Assembly: GCA_023666705.1 (NCBI GenBank) | Contig: JAMPBO010000007.1 | Coordinates: 73,946 to 137,945, forward strand | Length of the DNA: 64,000 nt | Reading direction: 5' to 3' | DNA from: Bacteroides sp. | Lineage (GTDB): Bacteria; Bacillota; Clostridia; Lachnospirales; Lachnospiraceae | Shown here: piece by piece, positions 41,899 to 51,332 of the stretch | Layout: each line of letters starts with the position of its first letter | Numbering within the stretch: the stretch's first letter is position 1 | Program-made: the position numbers and the translations under genes | The notes under the pieces: model-generated | Seen by the model: only the letters and a program-made list of their open reading frames with translations | Databases searched by the model: none | What the model was told of the DNA's origin: nothing

Positions 41899-43611
41899 CT
41901 AGCCCATATCAATCCGGTAGGCACTCAGTTCTTTGTTCATGCCCGAGATATTCTGGAAGGTTTCTTCTGTGGAAGCTTCAATATTTTTCATATCTGTATT
42001 CATCGATAACAGTATCTCTGATACGTGGACGATTTCCGTACTTGTTTCCTCGGACGCTGCACTGACAGACTGCATGACATCATTAATACTCTTTAAGGAT
42101 TCCTCGTACTGTTCCGTAATCTTTTGCAGCTGTTCCATGGATATACGGATATCATCCGATTTACCCATAAAATTACGGGAAGCATTGCTAAAGCTTTCAT
42201 AATCCACAGAAATCTCATTCCGCAGGAAAGAGAGCATCTGCTCCGCCAAATGCACCAGTCCTTCCACTGCAGCTACCACATCGCTGCTCATTGCCTGTAT
42301 CTCATTTGCAGCCTCACTGGTGTTGCGTGCCAATGTTTCAATTTCATGGGCTACAACCTCAAAGCCCCTTCCCACGTCTCCTGCTCTTGCCGCCTCAATG
42401 GAAGCATTCAACGCCAATAGATTTGTCTGGGCAGAAATACTTAAAATAGAATCCGAAAGCTCTTTTATCCGGAGAACAGCATCTGCTCTCTCCTTCTCCC
42501 TCTGCATGCCAGCGGACATATTTTCCACATTTTCCTCTATCTTTTTCGTTGAGCTTTTTGCCGTTTCGTTCAGTTCCCTTGAAGAAACATGAATTTCTTT
42601 CAAATCATTGGTATTTTGTGCAACAATATCAACAATACTCTGAATATCCTTATATACGTAATCCACCCGTTCCCCGACGGTTCCGGCAGATGCCGCAATC
42701 TCCTCCGAGGAAGCCACCATATCCTGTATCATGTCATTTATATTGGTAATCTGGGAAACCGACCCGGACACATTGGTATTGATACTCTCCATTTTAAATT
42801 CAATACTGTCTGTTCCACCTTTAATCTGTCGGACGGTATTGGCAGTCTTTTTCAAAAGCCTGTTTAAACTATTTCCAATTACCTCCAATTCATCACCGGA
42901 AGCAATATCTAACACCTTTGTCAAATCTCCGTCATCTGACGCTACCTCAAGAATCTTGTTATTTACCTTTACAAAATTATTTCTCATTCTGATGGCAACA
43001 ATCACTGCTGCGACAACCGCAAAGAGAATACCAACTGCCACGGACAGTAAAATATTTCGTATCAGATGGTTTAAGGAGCTTTGTATTGACGATGCCTCAT
43101 AATCGACCGCCACAATACCCAATGTTTTTCCATCCTGTACAATCGGTGCATAACCACTGTAAAATGTTCCCCACTCGTCGGTAAATGGTTCCTTTGTTAC
43201 ACTTGCTTCTCCCTCCATCGCCTCAAACATGGCATCCTGTGCCTCGTAATCCTCGGCATATTCTCCCGGATCATTCGGATCCGTATCTACAACAAACTGA
43301 AAATTGCTTTCGTCTTTCGGCATAAGCGTATATACATAAGTTACCGAATCTCCTGTCAGAAAAAAGCTGAGAGAATCCTTAACCTGCAACAGAGCTTCTT
43401 CATCGCCCTCCAATGCTTTTGAAAAGGTCTCCCCATCTACATTCTCAGCAGCAATTACAGCAATTTCCATTACATTTCCCATCGTTTTCTGCCTTAAAAA
43501 ACGCCCCATTGTAGCGTAAGAGACACAGCCTACAATCAAGGCTACAACAAGGGAAGCACCTAGAATAAAGAGGAACAATTGCATAGAAATACTCGTTTTT
43601 CTGGTTTTCAT
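41899..43611 (-). CDS. Methyl-accepting chemotaxis protein
   Basis: A 570-residue chemoreceptor. The first helix is at about 12-33, an extracellular sensor domain at about 40-185 (VYTLMPKDESNFQFVVDTDPNDPGEY resembles single-Cache sensors), a second helix at about 188-212, then a HAMP segment and a signalling domain whose hairpin tip is ILSISAQTNLLALNASIEAARAGDVGRGFEVVAHEIETLA. No chemotaxis or flagellar genes are nearby. It has its own terminator. Confidence 0.95.
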   Translation of the reverse strand: MKTRKTSISMQLFLFILGASLVVALIVGCVSYATMGRFLRQKTMGNVMEIAVIAAENVDGETFSKALEGDEEALLQVKDSLSFFLTGDSVTYVYTLMPKDESNFQFVVDTDPNDPGEYAEDYEAQDAMFEAMEGEASVTKEPFTDEWGTFYSGYAPIVQDGKTLGIVAVDYEASSIQSSLNHLIRNILLSVAVGILFAVVAAVIVAIRMRNNFVKVNNKILEVASDDGDLTKVLDIASGDELEVIGNSLNRLLKKTANTVRQIKGGTDSIEFKMESINTNVSGSVSQITNINDMIQDMVASSEEIAASAGTVGERVDYVYKDIQSIVDIVAQNTNDLKEIHVSSRELNETAKSSTKKIEENVENMSAGMQREKERADAVLRIKELSDSILSISAQTNLLALNASIEAARAGDVGRGFEVVAHEIETLARNTSEAANEIQAMSSDVVAAVEGLVHLAEQMLSFLRNEISVDYESFSNASRNFMGKSDDIRISMEQLQKITEQYEESLKSINDVMQSVSAASEETSTEIVHVSEILLSMNTDMKNIEASTEETFQNISGMNKELSAYRIDMG

Positions 43612-43765
43612 ATTTTACGACTCCTTTTTCCGTTTTGTTTCCATTCCTCGTTGAGTACTTGAGGACCATTTTTTCGTGCATATTATGCATAATATAACAA
43701 ATTTCCACGCATCCCGCAATATCATAAAAACATTTTTCGGATAAAGTTATTTGTAATGCCGTCAA

Positions 43766-44449
43766 TTATTCTGTTTCTAAATTTCTTTCTCTCAATCCCC
43801 CATCCTCCAGACAATACACCTTGTCAACCAAATTTAATACCCGCTCATCATGCGTTACCATAACAGCCGCCTTATCATACTTTTTTACTTCCATCCGCAT
43901 CATTTCCACTACTTGCCTGCCCATCTCCCTGTCAAGGCTTGCAGTCGGCTCATCCGCAAGGATAATACTCGGGTCATTCACAAAAGCTCTTGCAATGGCT
44001 ATGCGTTGTTTTTGACCACCTGACAACTCTGAAGGATACTTAGCTTTACATTCCGTTATTCCCAGCTCCTCAAACATAGCATCAACATCTACCTTGCTCC
44101 GGTTTTCTTTGACCTGGAACATGGAAAGCTGCTCCTTTGCCTTCAAATACGGCAAAAGCTGATGATTCTGAAAAATGAATCCTATGTGCTCCTTTCTTAT
44201 CCGTGTCCAGTTCTTTTTCTTATCCTCAAGCAGGTTCTTACCATTGATTTCGATACTCCCTGCATCCGGCGACAGCAGCAGTCCCGCAATTGTAAGAAAT
44301 GTGCTTTTACCAGAGCCGGACGGACCAATGATTGCGATAAAATCTCCTCGTTTCACTTTTAGGGAGACATCATTTAAAACCACGTTTTTTCTTCCGCCAT
44401 CCGGATATGCTTTTGTTATATGGTTCATCTCTAACACATATTCACTCAT
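43766..44449 (-). CDS. ABC transporter ATP-binding protein, LolD/MacB type
   Basis: A 227-residue ATPase with Walker A GPSGSGKS, Q-loop FQNHQLLPYLKA, signature LSGGQKQRIAIARAF, Walker B IILADEPTASLDR and H-loop VTHDE. It overlaps the permease gene by 4 bases and forms an exporter with it. Confidence 0.95.
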   Translation of the reverse strand: MSEYVLEMNHITKAYPDGGRKNVVLNDVSLKVKRGDFIAIIGPSGSGKSTFLTIAGLLLSPDAGSIEINGKNLLEDKKKNWTRIRKEHIGFIFQNHQLLPYLKAKEQLSMFQVKENRSKVDVDAMFEELGITECKAKYPSELSGGQKQRIAIARAFVNDPSIILADEPTASLDREMGRQVVEMMRMEVKKYDKAAVMVTHDERVLNLVDKVYCLEDGGLRERNLETE

Positions 44450-45540
44450 TCATCTGTACCTCCAATCACCTTCATTGGATCAACCTTGGCAATATTACGC
44501 ATGGAAGCAAGGCTCGATGCAATGGAAATTAAAACGAATACCACCAATAAAATACATACATTTTCATTCTTGAGATAAAACGGCATTGTCTGCGGAAGCA
44601 CAGCCGCCATTCCATAAGTTAGGACAGCCGCAATTACAGCACCGAATACTGCAATTATGCACACCTGACCTGCCACCATTCCAGCCAGTGACTTCATTTC
44701 TACGCCGATTGCCTTCATGACACCAAACTGTTTTTGTTTCTGGATGGTAAGAATATAATAAAAAACACCGATTACTACAGCCGTAACGATTACCAGCACC
44801 CATATGACCATTGTAATTGTCATATGCTCTGCCGTATATGATGGAATGTTTTTCACAATTTCCGCTTTTGAAATTACTTCCGTTCCCTCAATTTGGATGT
44901 TTTCTATATCCGTCCCCTTAATTACTATTGCATGAAAAGTCTGCTCATATAAGGGATTCAGCAACGTACGCAACTCGTTATATGTATCCGTGGTGATAAA
45001 TCCAATCGAAGTGTGACCATACATCTGATCTTTCGCGAAGCCTATGACGGTAAATTCCATGCCCGTTGACGAGTCTGCAACAATATCGCCTATTTCAATC
45101 CCTTCCATTTTGTAATCATCATCCAGTATAATCGGATTCTTTCCGTCAGCTTCCCCAAGCTGTGTGCCTTCCTCCACATTTGGCTCCAAAAAGCTGCCGC
45201 TCTCAACTGCAAAATATGTGATATTCAGCTTTTCCGTCTCCCCGGCTTTTGTCATGTACATACGCTGTATATCCAAAATCGCAAGCTCTGCATCCGTCTG
45301 TTCTTTTGCCTGTGCATAAACATCCATATCAAGATCAGAAACCGTTATCAGACCTTCTGCGGAATCACTGAGGAGAAAATAATCTGCGTCCATATCCTCA
45401 ATACCAGAAGCTACTGCTCGTCCAAGCCCCTCGACCAGACCCGACAGAAACAGCACCATAAACACCAAAAGTATAATGATAAGTTCAATTAGAATGTACT
45501 TTTTCTTATTATAAACTAATTCTTTCCATGCTAATTTCAT
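44446..45540 (-). CDS. ABC transporter permease, FtsX type
   Basis: A 364-residue permease with one N-terminal helix (FMVLFLSGLVEGL region), an extracellular domain (about 45-230) and three C-terminal helices ending SLASMRNIAKVDPMKVIGG. ATG 45540 follows GAAGG; the open frame continues upstream but only into the flavodoxin gene. It lies between flavodoxin and ATPase genes. Confidence 0.92.
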   Translation of the reverse strand: MKLAWKELVYNKKKYILIELIIILLVFMVLFLSGLVEGLGRAVASGIEDMDADYFLLSDSAEGLITVSDLDMDVYAQAKEQTDAELAILDIQRMYMTKAGETEKLNITYFAVESGSFLEPNVEEGTQLGEADGKNPIILDDDYKMEGIEIGDIVADSSTGMEFTVIGFAKDQMYGHTSIGFITTDTYNELRTLLNPLYEQTFHAIVIKGTDIENIQIEGTEVISKAEIVKNIPSYTAEHMTITMVIWVLVIVTAVVIGVFYYILTIQKQKQFGVMKAIGVEMKSLAGMVAGQVCIIAVFGAVIAAVLTYGMAAVLPQTMPFYLKNENVCILLVVFVLISIASSLASMRNIAKVDPMKVIGGTDE

Positions 45541-45545
45541 TGGTC

Positions 45546-45962
45546 TTATGCCTTCTTTCCCACAATTCTCTTTGCAAATGCTGCGGCATCCTCGCAATCC
45601 TTCTCATTTGGTTTTCCCTTATGTATCGGTCCAAAAGATCCCTTGCAATAGAATTCTTCTTTTGCATGCGGAATTCCTTTTTCTTTCAGTAGCTTTCCTA
45701 CCTGCTTATATGTAGATTTTACCAGTGCAGCCGTACTGACATTAACGACCGTTCCAACCTTAACATTGATTCCTGAAATAAACCTTTTGACATTATCATC
45801 TACCCCATACGCATAAACAGAACTGCACAGGAAAAGGATATCCACATCCTCCGTAAGTGCTTTATCAGTCGTCTCTGCCTTGACACCAACTGCGTTTGCA
45901 ACTGCCTCGGCAATTTTTTTTGTATTTCCTGACCTTGTGTAATATCTCACTGCAACTTTCAT
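45546..45962 (-). CDS. Flavodoxin-family protein
   Basis: A 138-residue flavodoxin: MKVAVRYYTRSGNTKKIAEAVANAVG (FMN phosphate loop), SSVYAYGVDDNVKRFISGI, and a late Cys-containing loop (YCKGSFGPIHKGKPNEKDCEDAAAFAKRI). ATG 45962 follows AGAGGTGTG. It ends 5 bases before the permease start and is divergent from the HxlR gene at 46132, so it is probably a redox protein controlled by that regulator. Confidence 0.88.
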   Translation of the reverse strand: MKVAVRYYTRSGNTKKIAEAVANAVGVKAETTDKALTEDVDILFLCSSVYAYGVDDNVKRFISGINVKVGTVVNVSTAALVKSTYKQVGKLLKEKGIPHAKEEFYCKGSFGPIHKGKPNEKDCEDAAAFAKRIVGKKA

Positions 45963-46096
45963 AGACACACCTCTTCTTTCTATCATTCAACCTGTTTCCC
46001 AGCACTCTTAAAAAATGCTTTACTCTTATTTTTGTATCGTGTATAATTATATTGATATAATACCCTAGTGTCAATTACGAAGTTATTTATGAGTAG

Positions 46097-46114
46097 GTAA
46101 GAAAAAAGTGAGTA
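46097..46114. promoter_or_regulatory. Candidate HxlR operator, second copy
   Basis: GTAAGAAAAAAGTGAGTA is, on the other strand, TACTCACTTTTTTCTTAC, which matches TACGCACTTTTTTGTAAC at 167-184 at 15 of 18 positions. Both lie beside an HxlR gene and a divergent gene. Confidence 0.5.
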
Positions 46115-46131
46115 AAAAGGAGAAAACATCC

Positions 46132-46458
46132 ATGACAGTCAGTGCTACTTGTCCCTGCACGGAAACATGCCCATTACAAAAAATATCAAATGCCCTCGGA
46201 GGAAAATGGAAGCTTTCCATCCTGTGCTCCTTAAGCTCCAGTGGCTCTATACGCTACAATGACCTGAAACGGAAAATAAAAGGAATTTCCAATACAATGC
46301 TAGCCAAATCCCTAAAAGAATTGGAAGAAAATGGGCTTGTAAAACGCACGGAATACATGGAAGTTCCTATTCGGGTGGAATACGAAACAACAAATCTAAC
46401 ACATGACCTGCTGCCAATCTTGGCAGAATTGGCAAAGTGGTCAATTAATATTAAATAA
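46132..46458 (+). CDS. HxlR-family transcriptional regulator
   Basis: A 108-residue regulator: CPCTETCPLQKISNALGGKWKLSILCSL (several N-terminal Cys, more than in the first HxlR protein), recognition helix ISNTMLAKSLKELEENGLVKRTEY and wing VPIRVEYETTNLTHDLLP. ATG 46132 fits AAAAAGGAG; a GTG at 46108 lies in the operator. It is divergent from the flavodoxin/ABC operon, which it probably controls in response to electrophiles or oxidants. Confidence 0.9.
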   Translation: MTVSATCPCTETCPLQKISNALGGKWKLSILCSLSSSGSIRYNDLKRKIKGISNTMLAKSLKELEENGLVKRTEYMEVPIRVEYETTNLTHDLLPILAELAKWSINIK

Positions 46459-46490
46459 AAAAATGCGACCGCATTTTGTACGGTCACACT
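46457..46490. terminator. Terminator between HxlR and the anti-sigma gene
   Basis: TGCGACCG pairs with CGGTCACA (one wobble). On the minus strand seven T follow, ending the sigma/anti-sigma transcript; A and T runs also allow rightward use. Confidence 0.7.
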
Positions 46491-46553
46491 TTTGATTCAT
46501 TTTTTTGTTGTATATCACACGCCGCAATACTTTAAATATACCTTCCATCATTT

Positions 46554-47333
46554 TCACTCAGGCTTTTTACTGCCATTCCCAACCAGCTTTCTGATTCTTT
46601 CTATCACAATACAGACAATTGCTCCGATAAACAGTCCCAAGCCGTTTTGCAAAAATAAGGTTCCGTCAAGCAAATCCTCCCGACTGGCAATATCGCCCAA
46701 AATAATTTTTGTTGCATAATTGCCAACGATGGAGCCCAAAAATAAAATTCCAAATAAATCAAACACCCCAACCTTGCAAAACCTGCCAAGCAGGACAGGA
46801 ATCCACAGGATTGCCAGCCACAAAAACGCAATCGGAAGCCCATATTTGGAAAGCCACAAATGCGGTTTATCTAGCAGATAATAGCCCGCAAATTGAATTG
46901 TCGCCAATAATATTATCAGTCCAATGGAAATAGCAATCATGCAGTTAAACATTTTATGCTGCCTGCTCTTTGCAGGCACATTCAAAATCGCCATGCTGTA
47001 CAAAATAGAAACAGCGGCAATCGGAAACCATGTAAATCCATGATTGACCGCACGATTTACAATATAACAGATGGCAATTGCCAGCCCCAGCAGTATGTTT
47101 ACTATATTCAAAAGCAACATTCTTTTTGTCTGCCTGACAAAGTTTTTCTGGCTGTCAATGTCCTTCAGCCTGACGTCCACGATTTCCTTCTGCATATCCT
47201 GATATACAGCCTTGCATGTATCACATTTTCCCAAGTGCTCCGTTATTTGATTTTTGGTTTCATCGCTGACGATTTCATCAATGTATAACGGTAACAAATC
47301 TTTTACATAATTACATTCTATTTTTTGTTCCAT
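46554..47333 (-). CDS. Anti-sigma factor with zinc-finger domain and membrane helices
   Basis: A 259-residue protein. The N-terminal zf-HC2 anti-sigma domain reads CNYVKDLLPLYIDEIVSDETKNQITEHLGKCDTCKAVYQDM (H-x3-C-x2-C). A cytoplasmic linker and six or so membrane helices follow. ATG 47333 follows AGGAAGAGAAGA and overlaps the sigma gene by 16 bases. It holds the ECF sigma factor inactive at the membrane until an envelope signal arrives. Confidence 0.9.
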   Translation of the reverse strand: MEQKIECNYVKDLLPLYIDEIVSDETKNQITEHLGKCDTCKAVYQDMQKEIVDVRLKDIDSQKNFVRQTKRMLLLNIVNILLGLAIAICYIVNRAVNHGFTWFPIAAVSILYSMAILNVPAKSRQHKMFNCMIAISIGLIILLATIQFAGYYLLDKPHLWLSKYGLPIAFLWLAILWIPVLLGRFCKVGVFDLFGILFLGSIVGNYATKIILGDIASREDLLDGTLFLQNGLGLFIGAIVCIVIERIRKLVGNGSKKPE

Positions 47334-47815
47334 TCTTCTCTTCCTTTCACAAGCTTTTGTTTTCCACGATAAAAAGTCACTCTCGCCCAATTTTCCGTTT
47401 TCCCTAATATATCGGCAATCTCCGAAAACTGTAAATCGCCCGACAGCCTTAAATACATTACCTCCCTTGTGGTTGGGTCAAGATTGTGCATCAGGCGGAA
47501 TAACTCAACCCGCTCCACATTTTCTATACATTCCTGCTCCACATTATCGTTTGAGGTAATATTTTCATGGAGGAAATCTTCTCCCCGCTTTTTTCTCCTT
47601 GCAAGCTCCTTGTACCACAGATTTTTTGCAATTTGGCATAGCCAGACGGATATGCTGCAATCGCCCCTGAACTTGTCAATCCCCTTAATCGCCTGATAAA
47701 AGGTTTCCTGCGTCAGTTCTTCGGCAAGCAGCATATTATTTGTCTGACTGTATAAAAACTTATACACAGTCTGCAAATTCTTATTGTACATCTCCTCAAT
47801 CTGTTTCTTGTCCAT
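47318..47815 (-). CDS. ECF-type RNA polymerase sigma factor
   Basis: A 165-residue sigma-70 family protein. Region 2 reads YKFLYSQTNNMLLAEELTQETFYQAIKGIDKFRGDCSISVWLCQIAKNLWYKELARR; region 4 reads LDPTTREVMYLRLSGDLQFSEIADILGKTENWARVTFYRGKQKL. ATG 47815 fits GAGGTG better than the TTG four codons earlier. It is paired with the anti-sigma gene that overlaps its end. Confidence 0.93.
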   Translation of the reverse strand: MDKKQIEEMYNKNLQTVYKFLYSQTNNMLLAEELTQETFYQAIKGIDKFRGDCSISVWLCQIAKNLWYKELARRKKRGEDFLHENITSNDNVEQECIENVERVELFRLMHNLDPTTREVMYLRLSGDLQFSEIADILGKTENWARVTFYRGKQKLVKGREEWNKK

Positions 47816-47869
47816 TTGTTTTAACACCTCATATTATATGTTACTTTAAAATGGAATTCGTTACAAACT

Positions 47870-47923
47870 TTTTTGAAAAAATGAAAAGGCTGGTGTACTA
47901 AAAATATGCTTCGTACACCAGCC
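47870..47923 (-). terminator. Terminator of the ABC-2 operon
   Basis: GGCTGGTGTAC pairs perfectly with GTACACCAGCC around a 14-base loop; on the minus strand it is followed by TTTTCATTTTTTC. It lies 170 bases beyond the last gene of the operon; no gene was seen in between. Confidence 0.75.
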
Positions 47924-48091
47924 CTTATAAGACTGCTACCTCTTGAAAATCTGATACAAGGGCTTTTTCCCTTTTATCCTTGCAATTTTTTAACAAAGCC
48001 TCATTGCCATTCAGCATATCCATTGTATGATATATATTGCTTCATGTAACTTGCACTGCGGAGACTTCTTTCACTATTTTTGCATTTTGCT

Positions 48092-48766
48092 TTAAATAGG
48101 GTACTTTTCCAACAATCGTTTTTTTAGTTTATCCATCTTGTAAACCGACTCCTCCGACATCAAAAAAAATTCATTATTTTTCACATTTTTATATGATGCA
48201 GAGTTATCAAAGCTTGTCTCGCTCACACAAGGCTCATTCTTAATTTCGGAATAACAAAAAATCGGAGCAATAATAAAATCCCTGCTCTGTATGTAGATTT
48301 TTTCGTCATTGTGTGTTTCAAGCTTTCGGTCTAAAAATACCAAATACGTTTCGCCCTGTTTCATTTCATTCACAAAATTTAAATTGATTGCCGGCATACC
48401 GTTGATATAATTTTCCTTTTCGAAAAAAATACAACTGCCGCTGCGTGCCACATCTATTATTTCACCTGCACGGACATCTCCTTTAAACACTTTTACAATT
48501 TCTACCTTCTGCGTTGTACAAGAAAAACGGAATGTACTTTTTTCCATACATCTTACCGCAACAATAATTTCACTTGACGGCAGGTTCTCCTCCAAATGCT
48601 CAAGCTGTATGTCAAGTATGGAGTCGGGGAAAAGACCAACAGCAAATTTATCCATCGGATTTTCTTCATCATTCATATCCCTGTAACCAGCCTTTGCAAT
48701 CAGACCAAACGTCATCATGCCCAAAAAAAGAACCAGCGATAAAACCGCACATATTTTAGTTTTCAT
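48092..48766 (-). CDS. Secreted or anchored protein of unknown function in an ABC operon
   Basis: A 224-residue protein. ATG 48766 fits GGAGGAGAATGACT. A signal anchor (KICAVLSLVLFLGMMTFGLIAKAG) is followed by an extracellular domain with several beta strands (FRFSCTTQKVEIVKVFKGDVRAGEIIDVARSGSC, ETYLVFLDRK). It overlaps the ATPase gene by 11 bases and is the last gene of the ABC-2 operon, so it may act with that exporter. I do not recognise the family. Confidence 0.75.
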   Translation of the reverse strand: MKTKICAVLSLVLFLGMMTFGLIAKAGYRDMNDEENPMDKFAVGLFPDSILDIQLEHLEENLPSSEIIVAVRCMEKSTFRFSCTTQKVEIVKVFKGDVRAGEIIDVARSGSCIFFEKENYINGMPAINLNFVNEMKQGETYLVFLDRKLETHNDEKIYIQSRDFIIAPIFCYSEIKNEPCVSETSFDNSASYKNVKNNEFFLMSEESVYKMDKLKKRLLEKYPI

Positions 48767-49406
48767 AGTCATTCTCCTCCAATGTAACACAGCCATTTTT
48801 TACGGAATAAACCTCATCTGCCATTATCTTAATATCTTCCTTATTATGACTTGCAATCATAACAAGAGCCCCTCTGTCCTTTTCCGCTATAATCAACTTC
48901 CGTATTGTGTCCATTCCATCCGAATCAAGGGCATTTGTAGGCTCATCCAGCATTAAAATATCAGGGGCTTCCATAAGTGCCTGGGCAACAACCAGCCGCT
49001 GCTTCATTCCCAGGGAATATTTACGGAATGTCTTTTTATCAGACGGGTTAAGCCCCACCTTTTTCATCCACTCAATAATCTCCTCTTTTCCAACCCTTCC
49101 CCGTATTTTTGCAAGCAGTTTAAGGTTTTCATAGCCCGAAAGCTCAGGGTAAAGTCCCGCATTTTCCAGCATTATCCCCAAATTTGGCAAAACCTCAAAG
49201 TCATGATGCAGTTTTTTTTCATCCAGATATACGCTCCCCTCAGATAATTTCATCAAGCCGGAGACAGCCCTGAAAAGCATCGTTTTTCCTGCACCGTTTT
49301 CCCCGACAAATGCATAAACATTACCTGACTCCAATGTCAGATTCACGTTATTTAAAATAGTTTTTCCTTTTATTTTTTTACTCATGTTTTTAATAATAAG
49401 CTCCAT
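48756..49406 (-). CDS. ABC transporter ATP-binding protein
   Basis: A 216-residue ATPase with Walker A GENGAGKT, signature YSLGMKQRLVVAQALM, Walker B ILMLDEPTNALDSD and H-loop ASHNK. This pattern is typical of ABC-2 exporters of the bacitracin/lantibiotic immunity type. It follows two permease genes. Confidence 0.93.
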   Translation of the reverse strand: MELIIKNMSKKIKGKTILNNVNLTLESGNVYAFVGENGAGKTMLFRAVSGLMKLSEGSVYLDEKKLHHDFEVLPNLGIMLENAGLYPELSGYENLKLLAKIRGRVGKEEIIEWMKKVGLNPSDKKTFRKYSLGMKQRLVVAQALMEAPDILMLDEPTNALDSDGMDTIRKLIIAEKDRGALVMIASHNKEDIKIMADEVYSVKNGCVTLEENDYEN

Positions 49407-49408
49407 AA

Positions 49409-50215
49409 TTAAAATCCCTCCTGTTCATTGCTTCCAGCTACATCCTTATGCTTCACGATAATACAGCCTGATATTAGTGATACCAATGCGAAAGCCAAAT
49501 ACACAGATATTGATATGTTGAAATCAAAGCCTCTGCCAATTATACTATATAAGCTGCACATTTCCTCATTTTTGCCTGTATGCACTCTTATTATAAGGTG
49601 TGCAATTGGATTTAATAAAATATATAAGTTTTTCTTCGCTATCTCATTTTCCAAAAAAATGGTATCTGCCATCACAAACAAAGCCATTGACAGGATTTGT
49701 ACAGCATTAACAATAATAAACGCAATGTTACTGCTAAATAATATAGCTAAAATATTTATAAAATTAGTTGTTGTAAAAAGAAAAAGTACATATATTACGA
49801 GGAAGTAACATCCAAGCACCATATCATTTTTACGGAATATCACATCATTAAATATGGAAGCCGCTGCCATTGATGCACCTAAAAGCAGTATCACGTACAG
49901 CAGGGAAAATACGAAAAGCTCAATCGTCTGTTTTAAATACCATCTTATTTTATTTTCCGTGCGGGAAAAATAATAAACCGAAGCCGAGCAAAAATGTCTG
50001 TATATGTATATTCCATATAATATTTGAAATATTAAAATCGGAGTAAAATAATAGGTGATATCTATAATACACCTGGGGATACATTCAACCACTCCAAAAC
50101 CAAGGGAAATGATTATATCAGATGCATAAATAATATTATTTGGGGTGGTAGTGGAACCCCAAAAAACAATTCCGCATAAAACAGCACAGAAAAGAAACCT
50201 GATATAATATTTCAT
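49409..50215 (-). CDS. ABC-2 type membrane protein
   Basis: A 268-residue protein with six predicted helices and little charge between them; it lies 2 bases before the ATPase gene and overlaps the preceding permease by one base. It is one half of the exporter's membrane part. Confidence 0.8.
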   Translation of the reverse strand: MKYYIRFLFCAVLCGIVFWGSTTTPNNIIYASDIIISLGFGVVECIPRCIIDITYYFTPILIFQILYGIYIYRHFCSASVYYFSRTENKIRWYLKQTIELFVFSLLYVILLLGASMAAASIFNDVIFRKNDMVLGCYFLVIYVLFLFTTTNFINILAILFSSNIAFIIVNAVQILSMALFVMADTIFLENEIAKKNLYILLNPIAHLIIRVHTGKNEEMCSLYSIIGRGFDFNISISVYLAFALVSLISGCIIVKHKDVAGSNEQEGF

Positions 50216-51039
50216 TACAGCTTATTTCTCCTCCCGTTCACTTCAATAATCGCAAATGACAGTACAAACAGCATCAGCATAAAAATCAAATAAACTGTTT
50301 CATTTTTATCGTTTGTATCAAACATTCTCAAAATGAAAAAATAATTCGTAGTAAACGGACATTTAAAAGCATTACCCGAAAAACGTATTCCAAAGAACAA
50401 AATGTAAATTGGAAAAAAAGTAAATATTTTGTACTTAAAGCACTCAAACGTTGTAACAGCATAATTAAAGCCCGCAAAGACAGCAGATATTACCCCAAAA
50501 GACAATGTGCATATAACAGCGTATAAAAATCTGTTTTTTGTAAATATGCCATATGCAAAATATCTTTTTACGTCTTCAACTGACTGGATATATTCAAAAT
50601 TTGACGGGTCGCCAACGGAGCTTGTGCTGTAACAAATACCGCTTAAAACGATTTCCATTAAAAATGGCAGCGTAAAAATAAGAAACGTGGCTATACATAC
50701 CCCCAAAAGCTTCCCATGCATATATTTTTTATTCCCATATCTTGCATTTAAGTATATCAATTCTCCTGATTTTTTGTCATTCAAATAAACCGTTGACGTT
50801 GGAATAACAATCAAGAGCGGATAAAAGGACATCATAAAATATCCGCTTACAGACCATGTGGATAATGTCAGGGTTTTTACAGGGTCATACATCTGCGTCA
50901 CATAAACTGCATTTTGGTTTTGCATGATATTTGATATAAAATTCCATGTGACAAAGCCAAGCAGCACAAACCACGTAAATATGGCTTCTTTTCTACTCAA
51001 TATATGCGTAAGCTGTAATCTGATTGATTTTAATAACAT
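50215..51039 (-). CDS. ABC-2 type membrane protein
   Basis: A 274-residue protein with six predicted helices and an extracellular loop after the second. It opens the four-gene operon permease-permease-ATPase-secreted protein. Upstream (51040-51332) no gene or clear signal was found. Confidence 0.8.
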   Translation of the reverse strand: MLLKSIRLQLTHILSRKEAIFTWFVLLGFVTWNFISNIMQNQNAVYVTQMYDPVKTLTLSTWSVSGYFMMSFYPLLIVIPTSTVYLNDKKSGELIYLNARYGNKKYMHGKLLGVCIATFLIFTLPFLMEIVLSGICYSTSSVGDPSNFEYIQSVEDVKRYFAYGIFTKNRFLYAVICTLSFGVISAVFAGFNYAVTTFECFKYKIFTFFPIYILFFGIRFSGNAFKCPFTTNYFFILRMFDTNDKNETVYLIFMLMLFVLSFAIIEVNGRRNKL

Positions 51040-51332
51040 GTTTCTTCTCCAATTAAGGTTACTACTGTTTTGTGTTACTGTATGATAACCTTATTCATCT
51101 AATAGTTTAATTTTTTACTTCCCATCATAACTAAAGTGAATTTTTGCTCCATACTCAGGGTCATTACCTGCAAATCTTATATCGAATTGCAGACAAGATA
51201 AACCACCCCCTCAAAGTATCACTTGCCATTATCTATATTAGCATATTTCTTCCTACCATGTCAGTATAATGTAATAATTATTTTCTAACATTGCTATTCA
51301 GGCAGAAAGGGAAGATCAAAGATCGAGCAATC

